A DNA stretch of 64,000 nt from Muricea muricata (taxonomy: Eukaryota > Cnidaria > Anthozoa > Malacalcyonacea > Plexauridae). Where the stretch lies: the NCBI GenBank assembly GCA_963855995.1, contig OY979731.1, positions 558,001 through 622,000 of the forward strand. Direction: 5' to 3'. Below are positions 33,101-42,110 of the stretch, in pieces. The position numbers and the translations under genes are program-made. Numbering within the stretch: the first letter of the stretch is position 1; each line of letters starts with the position of its first letter. The notes beneath the pieces are model-generated. The model was given only the letters and a program-made list of their open reading frames with translations. It was not told where the DNA came from and did no database searches.

Positions 33101-34888
33101 GTAAGGATCATCTCTTATTGATCGAGTGCTACTACAGGAGGAAACCTAAACTAAACTAACTTTATTTATACTGGATAGCTTTATCTGTTCTAAACTGTTC
33201 TTCCTAGAGGTCCAATAAGGATCATATCTTATTGATCCAGTGTTACTACAGGAGGAAACTAAACTAAACTAACTTTATTTATACTGGATAGCCCTATCAG
33301 TTCTAAACTGTTCTTTCTAGAGGCCCAGTTAGGATCATCTCTCATTGATCCAGTGTTACTACAGGAGGAAGCCTAAACTAAACTAACTTTATTTATACTG
33401 GATTGTGTACTGCAGTGACACATACCTGTTTATCAAAGCGATCACAAAATTGCTGAGGGATTTAGAATCCTTGGTACATTTGAAAATGACGTAATAGAGT
33501 GATGCAACGATGCTGGAGTAGTACTCGTTATCATCTACAGATCTGAGCTGACAGTCTGGACTAAACTGGACACTTCGTTTTTTATCTTGCGGATTCTCAA
33601 CGTCATCGTTATAGAAATGAATTTGGTGGCTTTCTAAAAACAATGTGTTTTAACATAGACATTAATATAAACCAGTTAACATATCTTGTTACAACTGAAG
33701 AAAGAACAAAACCTTTATCAACTAATCGTCTCAATAAAGCATAGTCTCACTTTGGTCGTAACTGTCTTAGCAAAGTCATTCTGGACGATGTGATATAGTC
33801 TAGATCTAGCTTTTCTTTTAAGGGCTGTATTCAAATTAGTCATAATAAGTGTACATCGGCGTAGATACTCTATCACATCGGTCACTTTGATATATTCATG
33901 ACATTCACGACCAAATGGAGATTAGACTAACAGTAAAACAAATACAATTGCAAAATCGAGCATCTGAAAATCATAGTTTGATTAGAAACAACACAATTTT
34001 AAAAGTTAATTTTCCATTTGATCAAACTAGATTAAGCGAACAGGCCGTTCTTATTTACCTAAATACGTCACTATCGTAACGGCCAGATAGGAATGTCGCA
34101 GAAGAACCGTCTGAAAGGAAATACAAAAAATAAATCAATTCAAGATAAATAAATTGTCTGAGAGGCCATAGTTCAAAGCTTGGCCAGAATTCTACTCAAG
34201 GGGTGCTTTTGCGCTGAAATTAGTTAACAGAACGTTAGCTAACAGAGGAGTTACTAGAGCGCTAACAGGGGGGGGGAGGTTTATTGAAATCGAATCCATT
34301 TCAAAAGAAATATACAGTATGAATACACATCTTGGCAATATAAAACTTGAGATATCCCGAATAAGGCGTGCATAGTTGTAGTACACAAATTAATTTTAAA
34401 CTGTCTATTTTGAATCAATTTGATGCATCTTCAGCAGTCAGTCTTGTACGCACAAGAATACGTTAAAACGAATTCTTTAAAAATACTAAAAAGAATACGT
34501 TTTAACGTAATCTTGTACGCTTACTGCTGAAGATGAATCAAATCGATTCGAAATATACAGTTTAAAATGAAATTGTGCACACCTTATTCGGGATATCTCT
34601 AGTTTTATATTTGCTGAAACTATAAGCTGGCCAAGGAAAAATCCTGCCCCCGCCCCCGCCCCCTCCCCCAATTAACGCTCATGTTACGCCCTGGCAGCAA
34701 CAATATCGTTCATACTTTCTAGTTTATAAAAGAAGTGCTCACCTGAAGAACAAGACGCCACACAGGACTGGGTTGGTTTATCATCAATTTAAAACATATA
34801 TTAACAGCTTGTATGTCACTGAGGGAATGCGAGCTAAAGAAGAAAAACATAAGATCATTAACACCATGAAATATAACATCACTAACAC

Positions 34889-34980
<92 letters not shown>

Positions 34981-37900
34981 AATACATGGGTGCGCGGAAA
35001 TACCAGATTTATTTCGAGTGTTGAACATGATATCTCACTATAAAGCACTGTACATCATATAATACAAGATTTTCATCATCCTAATCTCTCACCTCCTGCA
35101 ATGTTCTCCATACAATTCAGGCTGCATCCAAGTCAACCAAGATGTCGCCATGCTATAGCCTTCCTTAATAAGTTCTTCTCCACCACCAGTGGTAAACACA
35201 CAGAGAGTCTCCAGAGGGCATGTCACGATGGTCATGATTGCCAGTAGAGCTGAACACGAGTTGTGAATATCTAGGACGACGTTCCGTGTTGGTTCAGGGT
35301 TAAAAATATCGGTACAGGAAGACGATAACGGAAAGAGCATCCATGATGAGACACTGAATAAAATGGCAGTGATATCCGACCTAAAATACAAGATTATCCG
35401 TTATTTCGAGTATTTCCCGATTGTCGCTTTTTCTCCTCCCATCACTCTTTACTCGCACTTACAATAGATCCCTCTCTCGTTTAACTTTTCCTCCCTTCTG
35501 CATTTTATTCACATGCACCCACTCATTCCTTGCTGTCTTATTCCTTCCTGCCATCTATTCCTCCACTTTTACCATCTCCTCCTTTTCCCTTCCTTTCATT
35601 TACATCAAACCCTCATACCTAACCATCCCCTCTCTCCTGCTATCGTCCTCCATTAAGCCCTTTTACACGACCAAATTTTCTTTGCCAAATTTCATGTTTG
35701 ACAAAGAAAAAGAAATTCAATGAAATTTGGCAAACAAAATTTGTTCGTGTAAAAGGGGCTTTACCATCTCGTCTTTCCCCTGTGACCCCCACCCCATCCT
35801 ATTTCTTTCGTAGCCACCGTCTCCTCTCCTCCCGTTATACCTGAACAGTTTCGTTCTCCTGTAGGTGGGCAAAGCCTTGGAATATCTCCTGACAAAACAA
35901 GCGAGCGAATACTGCACGACGGAAGTGAATATTTCTTGAGATTTTAATGGCGGGCAGTACAACCAGAGATCGTGTTGCAGACCTTGCATGTAATAGTTCC
36001 ACATTTGAACTGAAAACGAACACCGCTCTCCCTGAAAGAAACAGATACAGCCGATTTGCACCTCATTTACAACAACCGAACGTTTTTACACTCCAGTCTA
36101 TAGTGTCTCGCATCCCCAGTTAACTCAACTTTTTTCTTTGCTGAATCGAGACTCCTACCATTTAAGAAGTAAGAACTGTCTTTACCTAAGCCTAATACAA
36201 ATTTGATGAAAAGGAGCTTCAGTTATTGGGGGGCTATTGTCTGGAATTCACAGCCTTTACAAATAAGACCGAGATTTGCGTAAACTGATTATATAGTAGT
36301 TAAAAATAGAAGTTATAGTGAGAGATATATTAGGTAATTGTTAGTAATATGCAGCGTATTATACAAGTAAGTTGTAATAGTTAATGATGTAACGTAGCAT
36401 CGTCGTATTTAGTTCCTCATTGCTAATATTTTCACACGGCCCTTTGAAAAACAATTTGTTAGATTGAATAGGTTACCGTGTGTAAAGCTTTTTAAAAAAG
36501 TGCCTTTAACAGCGATAATGCGATGTTCCAAGCTGCTTACAAAATTTTTCATATAATTTTTAAGACTGTAAAGCGACCCTAAAAACTCAATCTTCAATTG
36601 AGTGTTGAAACTCAAACTTCCCACCAAAGCGTTCATTTAACATGAAGTTGTTTGAGTTAAATTCGTCACGAATATAATTATTTTTCAGTTGGAAACTCGC
36701 GAATTACGAAAAAAATGGCTGGAAATCATTTCGCAATTAAGACAAGAAAAACTTCGCATTACAGTGATAGTCGTACGGAATGACCAGAACTCGCTCTTTT
36801 CATTTCAAATAATACTCCCTGTCTCAGCTACGTTTAGGAGGCAACCACTTCAGACTCCCGCAGTTCACCTAAACGCAATCATCTCTGCACCCAAAAGAAG
36901 AGTCTGAAAGAAACCTTGCCTTGTTCTATGAAGAGCTGCGTTGAAATATGAGATCAGCTCCGATGAAGACACTAGACTGAAGTGTCGAAACGTTAGGTCA
37001 TGAATGCAGTTCCACATCAGGCTTTGTACTCATTTACAGATTGCCGAAAGTAACATACAGTATCATGAAGCATCGATATTCTGTTTACATTGTTTCATCA
37101 TGTAGTGAAAGAACCTAGAATGGCTTTATAACACGACGATTCGCCTACCTCAAAGAATTCTTTATGGTTAATCCAATGGTGACTGTGCACATCTTGCAAA
37201 ACAACTGTAGAGACGGTGGAAAAATGATAACTCAAGATTTTCTCATTCAGAGATTCGACCAGATCATTGTAAACTGACGTCAACGACCTGTGACACAAGA
37301 TGACAGATTGGATCTTAGCTCACGGGAAAATTACGTGATTAAATCAGTATAATTATAAGTAATATCATGAAGAGCGTTAGTTATTAAACCACCCGCTCGA
37401 CAAGGGTCATTTATTTAAATTTTAGTAAATGACCCGAGTCAGGAGGACGGTTTAATGACTGATGCTCTTCGTTTCATGACATTACTTTGTAATATTATTT
37501 TTGCGCGAATTTCACCCAAATTAGTGTTCAGACACAGTCAATGATGTCAGTGGAGCGTTATAAAACGCTCTGTACTGAAGAGAATGTTGTGGCTTGTCCA
37601 AAAGATGCAATGCCAAAAAATACCAGAAAGAACACATCTTGGGGCGTAAATGTCTATATTAGCAAGTAATGATAACAATTAAATGTTTGTGTGTTCTTCA
37701 GTGCATAATTTTGTGATAATTTTGCTTAAAGTTTCCAGGTGATGTGGTAATACTAACACGACCTGTAGTGACGTCAACTGAGGTCGTATTAGTTCGAATA
37801 CGACCTGTACATTTGATTAGGCGAGTGAATTAGTCATTAATACAGCACAATAAAAATTCACGCAAACATGATATTATTTTGTTGAAACACCACTTGTTAT

Positions 37901-38807
37901 CACAAAGCTTTCAATCCCTAAGCTGGGTCTTATCAGTGCTAACAATGAATTATTATTATTAGCACAGATGAGGATCCGAGCTTACGGATCGATGCGATAA
38001 TACGTGGTCTTTCAACAAAATTATAACGTGCAAGAAGCATAAAACAAGCTAATAATTTGAACGCAACTAAATGTGAAAAGCAAGGTACATCACCCTGTAA
38101 TATTTCCGTAATCATCTGCAAATTTTCTGAGCGTAAGTTGAATGAAGACCGCAGAATTAAAAGCCACATAAAGATTTCGAATTGGAGATGATCTTGGCAC
38201 ATCCGAGCTTATCTTGAGAAAGAGAAAAGGTTAACATAAAAACATGTAAAAAATCTGACAACTTCTGAAGAAAGTCTGCAAGCGAGGCGTTAATTAGTTG
38301 TGTTCACGCTGCTTGTCCCGAATTGTCAAAAACCTTGGAACAAGACTGTTACTGTACGTGTAACTCGTAACATCCAGGCTTGTTGCGAGGTTGTTCCAAC
38401 TAGCCTGATACAGTCATGATATTGTTACTACATTGTTGCAGTCTTGTGTTGTCAACTTCGTTCTGTCGTTCTCCTGGCAGTATCAGTTTTGTCGGAACAA
38501 CCTTGTAACATGTCTGATAATCCCATCAAGCTTTTTATCAGTTGTTAACAGCTTGTTCCAACAAACTTGAAATGAGCAGTGCAAAGACAACATGTAAACA
38601 AACTCGTTAGAACTTGCGTGTGCTTATACGCGAAGAACTTCCAAAACGACAGATCTCTTATACCTGCACAAGCCTGGACTGATACGACATCAGATTACTA
38701 GTAACGGACTCCAGGTAGGCATTTCTAACAGCTTCGAACTCTTTACCAGGCTTCAGAAGAAGAAACGGAGCGAGCTCATTGATCTTCTTCATTATCACAT
38801 CACAACT
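29798..38807 (-). CDS. Conserved 16-exon gene (3' part), possibly KIAA0825 / DUF4495-like
   Basis: Sixteen exons on the minus strand, each bounded by AG and GT, give about 743 codons ending at TGA (29798-29800). Reading phase is continuous across all joins except exon N to exon O. The protein is soluble-looking and largely helical, with no signal peptide or membrane segment that I can see. The most distinctive stretch joins two exons: VVLQDVHSHHWINHKEFFE followed by GERCSFSVQMWNYYMQGLQH. This pattern, with SDITAILFSV further on, reminds me of the uncharacterised animal protein KIAA0825 (DUF4495), a protein of over 1,200 residues in human, which would leave about 500 N-terminal residues missing here. 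CCDC142-type proteins are an alternative. The identification is from memory and unverified. No start codon or promoter is visible; upstream lie a 21-bp minisatellite and the T-rich satellite. Confidence 0.6.
30261..30307 (-). CDS. Exon O of the minus-strand gene
   Basis: Acceptor ATTATTTTTTTACAG, 47 bases: (x)EKALKEIYKFFAAKK, donor AAG|GTAGGA. In phase with exon P. The join to exon N is off by one. Confidence 0.65.
30745..31110. repeat. Intronic tandem repeat block 1, 114-bp period
   Basis: Three full copies and a partial one of a unit with CTTACTGGACCTCTAGGAAG, AACAGTTT and TATCCAGTATAAATAAAG. CTTACTGGAC occurs at 30761, 30875 and 30989, exactly 114 apart. It lies in the N-O intron. Confidence 0.9.
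31189..31415 (-). CDS. Exon N of the minus-strand gene
   Basis: Acceptor GCATTTTTTCGTAG, 227 bases (75 codons + 2). Reads LLGSMLYRMFCGIGNEELSR and later IRNKKDWINDQVKIIADVIS, with donor CAAAT|GTAAGA. The two spare bases do not fit exon O, which needs one, so a small exon of length 3n+2 may lie in 30308-31188, or one base is wrong. Confidence 0.7.
31450..31850. repeat. Intronic tandem repeat block 2, 109-bp period
   Basis: Same family as block 1, same orientation, shorter unit: GATCCTTA landmarks at about 31578, 31687 and 31796, 109 apart. It fills most of the M-N intron and stops just before exon M. Confidence 0.9.
31859..31914 (-). CDS. Exon M of the minus-strand gene
   Basis: Acceptor ATGTATCACTAG (weak pyrimidine tract), 56 bases: D/DLGQLKLTSNQTPSAGVK, donor AAG|GTGAGT. 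Confidence 0.65.
32002..32109 (-). CDS. Exon L of the minus-strand gene
   Basis: Acceptor CTTCTTTGTGTAG, 108 bases. Reads KTRLIFEAFEQVFRMLSSTV and ends KLFNRIE, with donor GAAG|GTAATG. Confidence 0.7.
32196..32329 (-). CDS. Exon K of the minus-strand gene
   Basis: Acceptor CTTGTTATTTCAG, 134 bases. Reads LTDLALATLCVQEQDGTTSF and a Cys/His stretch (LPCGCHVNK), with donor GTTG|GTAAGA. Confidence 0.7.
32708..32760 (-). CDS. Exon J of the minus-strand gene
   Basis: Acceptor GAACGTTTCAG, 53 bases: VPVWLDCLFSTFRPFLR, donor CGCAG|GTATAG. Confidence 0.7.
32859..32919 (-). CDS. Exon I of the minus-strand gene
   Basis: Acceptor GATTTTTTTGCAG, 61 bases: R/ENSWQMFASTEGLRLSKEDK, donor AAG|GTATGC. In phase with H and J. 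Confidence 0.7.
32940..33405. repeat. Intronic tandem repeat block 3, inverted orientation
   Basis: Four copies of the same family on the opposite strand (CTTTATTTATACTGGATAGC, GGATCATCTCTTATTGATCC), in the H-I intron. In the primary transcript it is complementary to blocks 1 and 2. Confidence 0.9.
33426..33633 (-). CDS. Exon H of the minus-strand gene
   Basis: Acceptor TTGTTTTTAG, 208 bases. Reads ESHQIHFYNDDVENPQDKKR and later YYSSIVASLYYVIFKCTKDS, with donor AACAG|GTATGTG. Confidence 0.75.
34059..34110 (-). CDS. Exon G of the minus-strand gene
   Basis: Acceptor TTCCTTTCAG, only 52 bases (17 codons + 1): TVLLRHSYLAVTIVTYL, donor TTTAG|GTAAAT. In phase with both neighbours. Confidence 0.7.
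34338..34611. mobile_element. Fold-back (MITE-like) element in the F-G intron
   Basis: AATATAAAACTTGAGATATC...CCGAATAAGG is mirrored by CCTTATTCGGGATATCTCTA, with inner arms TGAAGATGCATCAAAT and CGTTAAAACG also inverted, centred near 34480. Non-coding. Confidence 0.8.
34743..34818 (-). CDS. Exon F of the minus-strand gene
   Basis: Acceptor CATTCCCTCAG, 76 bases. Reads SDIQAVNICFKLMINQPSPV and ends WRLVLQ at CAG|GTGAGC. The adjacent intron contains a long TA microsatellite. Confidence 0.75.
34892..34976. repeat. TA dinucleotide microsatellite
   Basis: About 42 uninterrupted TA units in the E-F intron. The reading frames of Tyr-Ile repeats across it are artefacts. Confidence 0.98.
35093..35380 (-). 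CDS. Exon E of the minus-strand gene
   Basis: Acceptor CTTGTATTTTAG, 288 bases, the longest internal exon. It reads SDITAILFSVSSWMLFPLSS and later TSWLTWMQPELYGEHC, with donor AGGAG|GTGAGAG. Confidence 0.8.
35655..35761. mobile_element. Short MITE-like hairpin in the D-E intron
   Basis: AAGCCCTTTTACACGACCAA is mirrored, with mismatches, by TTGTTCGTGTAAAAGGGGCTT, and CCAAATTTCA by TGAAATTTGG. 107 bases, strongly fold-back. Confidence 0.8.
35841..36031 (-). CDS. Exon D of the minus-strand gene
   Basis: Acceptor CTGTTTCTTTCAG, 191 bases (63 codons + 2). It starts GERCSFSVQMWNYYMQGLQH and ends with a basic stretch (TYRRTKLF) at TTCAG|GTATAAC. Confidence 0.8.
36955..37005 (+). ncRNA. Hammerhead-like motif, probably inactive remnant
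   Basis: CGATGAAG (36961-36968) is followed by a 6-bp stem GACACT/AGTGTC with a 7-base loop, then GAAAC (36987-36991) and GTTAGGTC. The order GATGA - stem II - GAAA - short loop - GTC is that of the minimal hammerhead found in Penelope-like elements. The base before GATGA is C rather than the required T, and no stem I partner is evident, so activity is doubtful. It lies in the C-D intron. Confidence 0.3.
37149..37287 (-). CDS. Exon C of the minus-strand gene
   Basis: Acceptor CTTGTGTCACAG, 139 bases (1 + 46 codons), beginning SLTSVYNDLVESLNEKILSY and ending HHWINHKEFFE at GAG|GTAGGC. Carries part of the most family-specific motif. Confidence 0.75.
37358..37486. mobile_element. Fold-back MITE-like element in the C-D / B-C region
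   Basis: AGTAAT...CATGAAGAGCGTTAGTTATT is mirrored by AATGACTGATGCTCTTCGTTTCATGACATTACT with mismatches, and GGGTCATTTA by TAAATGACCC. 129 bases around AAATTTTAG, just upstream of exon C. Confidence 0.75.
38094..38212 (-). CDS. Exon B of the minus-strand gene
   Basis: Acceptor TTTCTCTTTCTCAAG (AAG rather than the preferred CAG/TAG), 119 bases in phase 0, leaving two bases. Includes YVAFNSAVFIQLTLRKFADD. The donor AGG|GTGATG is weak, but phase to exon C is exact. A different frame (37939-38202) is longer but does not splice in phase. Confidence 0.55.
38330..38600. repeat. Degenerate repeat rich in TTGTTCCAAC / GGAACAA
   Basis: Variants of TTGTTCCAAC, CTTGTAAC and GTTGTTAACAG recur in both orientations through the A-B intron, suggesting an old inverted-repeat element. 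Boundaries are not sharp. Confidence 0.4.
38664..38807 (-). CDS. Exon A of the minus-strand gene (most upstream seen)
   Basis: Acceptor TTTTTTCCTTCTAG, 144 bases, 48 codons in phase 0 at both ends. It starts SCDVIMKKINELAPFLLLKP and ends ...YQSRLVQ at CAG|GTATAAG. An exon upstream must exist but was not found. Confidence 0.7.
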
Positions 38808-38922
38808 CTAGAAGGAAAAAATAAAGCAATCGTAAATTATCAAATTATCGCATACTCAATACAGGCATGGATTTAGTGTGGAAAGCCATAGCTGTCTTAA
38901 GTGATAAAACGTCATTTCATTA

Positions 38923-39437
38923 GGTGCTTTATACATTATATACGGTGCTTTAAACATGACATGCGGTGCTTTGAGTATTATATGCGGTGCTTTAAACATT
39001 ATATGCGGTGCTTTGAGCATTATATGCGGTGCTTTAAGCATTATATGCGGTGCTTTAATCATTATATGCGGTGCTTTAAACATTATATGCGGTGCTTTAA
39101 ACATTATATGCGGTGCTTTAAACATTATATGCGGTGCTTTAAACATTATATGCGGTGCTTCGAGCATTATATGCGGTGCTTTAAACATTATATGCGGTGC
39201 TTCGAACATTATATGCGGTGCTTTGAAAATTATATGCTGTGCTTTGAGCATTATACGCAGTGCTTTCATCATTATACGCAGGTATTTCATCATTATACGC
39301 GGTGCTTTCATCATTATATGCGGTGCTTTCATCATTATACGCGGTGATTTCACCTTTGTACGCGGTGCTTTCATCATTATATGCGGTGCTTTCACCTTTA
39401 TACGCAGTGCTTTGAACATTATACGCGGTGGTTCCAG
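38923..39437. repeat. 21-bp minisatellite
   Basis: About 24 copies of CTTTAAACATTATATGCGGTG with variants (TTTGAG, TTTCATC, ATACGC), more degenerate toward the right. Because the unit is 21 bases with few stops, frames stay open on both strands (heptads such as GALNIIC and KAPHIMF). These frames are consequences of the repeat and I do not call them genes. It lies 116 bases upstream of exon A. Confidence 0.95.
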
Positions 39438-39759
39438 CGTCATTATACTCAGTGAGCCAGTACCTTTGGTCAGCGTTGTGGAATCTTACACGATTCTGCT
39501 ATACGTCATGTCATCAAGAATATCTAAACACTCATCGAATATTCATAGAGCGATCACGTGTCATTTCCTGCTTGGAAATTTACAAGTTGAGCGCAGTTAT
39601 AAAACGGTAAAATATATAAGACTTTTCTGGCGTTTTAAATCGAAAGTAAACCCAGGGGGTTTGAAATATGGAACAAATACTGCAATCTTTAAATTTGGGG
39701 ACTTTGCGTGGCCGATTTGAAGCACAGCGAATAGAACCGCAGGCAGTTTTAAATTTAAT
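39438..39759. other. Unique sequence between minisatellite and satellite
   Basis: About 320 bases without a convincing exon on the minus strand. A 5' exon of the neighbouring gene would be expected somewhere upstream, but no acceptor/donor pair with a good frame is evident here. Confidence 0.45.
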
Positions 39760-40540
39760 GGGAAAAAAATTGAAAAAAAATTTGGGAAAAAAAATTTGAA
39801 AAAAATTCGGGAAAAAATTTTGAAAAAAAATTTGGGAAAAAATTTTGAAAAAAGTTAGAGAAAAAAATTTGAAAAAAAATTCTGGAAAAAATTTTGACAA
39901 AAAACTTTGACAAAAAATTCTGAAAAAAAAATTTGGGAAAAAATCTTGCAAAAAAATTCTGGAAAAAATTTTGAAAAAAAAAATTGGGAAATCATGAATA
40001 ATTCATGAATATTTCATGATAATTCATGAATTTTTCAGGAAAAAATCTTGAAAAAAATTCCGGAAAAAATTTTGAAAAAGAAATTGGGAAAAAATTTTTT
40101 GTCAAAACTTTTTCCTAATTTTTTTCCCAAATTTTTTTTTCAAATTTTTTTTTCAAATTTTTTTCCCAAACTTTTTTTCAAAATTTTTTCCCAAATTTTT
40201 TTGGAATTCTTTTTCCAAATTTTTTTTTCAGAATTTTTTTCCAAATTTTTTTTCGAAATTTTTTCCCAAAATTTTTTCCCAAATTTTTTTGGGAAATTTT
40301 AAAAAAAATTTGGGAATAAAATTTTGAAAAAAAAATTTGGGAAAAAATTCTGAAAAAAATTTGGGAAATCATGAATAATTCATGAATATCATGAATAATT
40401 CATGAAATTCATGAATATTTCATGAATGATTCATGAATAATTCATGAATTTTCCAGGAAAAAATCTTGAAAAAAAATTCAGGAAAAAATTTTGTAAAAGA
40501 AATTGGGAAAAAAAATTTTGTCAAAACTTTTTCCTAATTT
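39760..40540. repeat. Satellite edge with strand flips
   Basis: The same AAATTTTTT / GAAAAAAATTT modules run A-rich (39760-40095), then T-rich (about 40105-40285), then A-rich (about 40290-40530), before settling to T-rich. The flips create long imperfect inverted repeats centred near 40100, 40288 and 40535. CATGAAT clusters lie at 39990-40035 and 40370-40450. Confidence 0.85.
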
Positions 40541-41873
40541 TTTTCAAGATTTTTTCCTGAAAAATTCATGAATTATTCATGATCATGAATTATTCATGAT
40601 TTTCATGAATTACTCATGATTATTCATGGGGTATTCATGAGTTATTCATGAATATTCATGAATTATTCATGATTTCCCAAAATTTTTTTCAAAATTCTTT
40701 CCAGAATTTTTTTTCAAGATTTTTTCCCAAATTTTTTTCAGAATTTTTTGTCAAAGTTTTTTGTCAAAATTTTTTCCCGAATTTTTTTCAAATTTTTTTC
40801 CCAAACTTTTTTCAAAATTTTTTCCCAAATTTTTTATTCAAAATTTTCCCCAATATTTTTCATGAATTATCATGAATTATTCATGAAATATTCATGAATT
40901 ATTCATGAATTTCCCGAATTTTTTTTCAAATTTTTTTCCCAAACTTTTTTCAAAATTTTTTCCGAAATTGTTTTTTTAGAATTTTTTCCCACATTTTTTT
41001 TCAAAATTTTTTCCCAAGTTTTTTGTTCAAAATTTTCCCCAATATTTTTCATGAATTATCATGAATTATTCATGAATATTCATGAATTATTCATGAATTT
41101 CCCAAAAATTTTTTCAAAATTCTTTCCAGAATTTTTTTTCAAGATTTTTTTCCCAAATTTTTTTCAGAATTTTTTGTCAAAGTTTTTTGTCAAAATTTTT
41201 TCCCGAATTTTTTTCAAATTTTTTTCCCAAACTTTTTTCAAAATTTTTTTCCAAATTTTTTATTTAAAATTTTCCCCAATATTTTTCATGAATTATCATG
41301 AATTATTCATGAATATTCATGAATTATTCATGAATTTCCCAAAAATTTTTTCAAAATTCTTTCCAGAATTTTTTTTCAAGATTTTTTTCCCAAATTTTTT
41401 TCAGAATTTTTTGTCAAAGTTTTTTGTCAAAATTTTTTCCCGAATTTTTTTCAAATTTTTTTCCCAAACTTTTTTCAAAATTTTTTCCGAAATTTTTTGT
41501 TCAAAATTTTCCCCAATATTTTTCATGAATTATCATGAATTATTCATGATATTCATGAATTATTCATGAATTTCCCAAAATTTTTTTCAAAATTCTTTCC
41601 AGAATTTTTTTTCAAGATTTTTTTCCCAGATTTTTTTCAGAATTTTTTGTCAAAGTTTTTTGTCAAAATTTTTTCCCGAATTTTTTTCAAATTTTTTTCC
41701 CAAACTTTTTTCAAAATTTTTTCCTAAATTTTTTGTTCAAAATTTTCCCCAAATTTTTGTCAATTTTTTTTTCAGAATTTTTTCCCAAATTGTTTTTTTA
41801 GAATTTTTTCCCACATTTTTTTTCAAAATTTTTTCCCAAGTTTTTTTGTTCAAAATTTTCCCCAATATTTTTC

Positions 41874-42110
41874 ATGAATTATCATGAATTATTCATGAAT
41901 ATTCATGAATTATTCATGAATTTCCCAAAAATTTTTTCAAAATTCTTTCCAGAATTTTTTTTCAAGATTTTTTTCCCAAATTTTTTTCAGAATTTTTTGT
42001 CAAAGTTTTTTGTCAAAATTTTTTCCCGAATTTTTTTCAAATTTTTTTCCCAAACTTTTTTCAAAATTTTTTCCCAAATTTTTTATTCAAAATTTTCCCC
42101 AATATTTTTC
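41874..42110 (+). repeat. Representative 237-bp satellite monomer
   Basis: Begins at ATGAATTATCATGAATTATT, continues through several TCATGAAT palindromes, then T-tract modules to CCCCAATATTTTTC. The next monomer starts at 42111 with one or two changes. The T-runs inside follow each other every 11-14 bases. Confidence 0.9.

Noticed and set aside
34719-35048. ORFs of Tyr-Ile repeats
   Set aside because: Translation of a TA microsatellite.
37939-38202. Longer 87-codon frame overlapping exon B (starts MCQDHLQFEIFM)
   Set aside because: It does not connect in phase with exons A and C, whereas the alternative frame (YVAFNSAVFIQL) does so exactly.
38856-39720. Frames of 195 and 254 codons across the 21-bp minisatellite
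   Set aside because: Open on both strands solely because the period is 21 with no stop codon in the unit.
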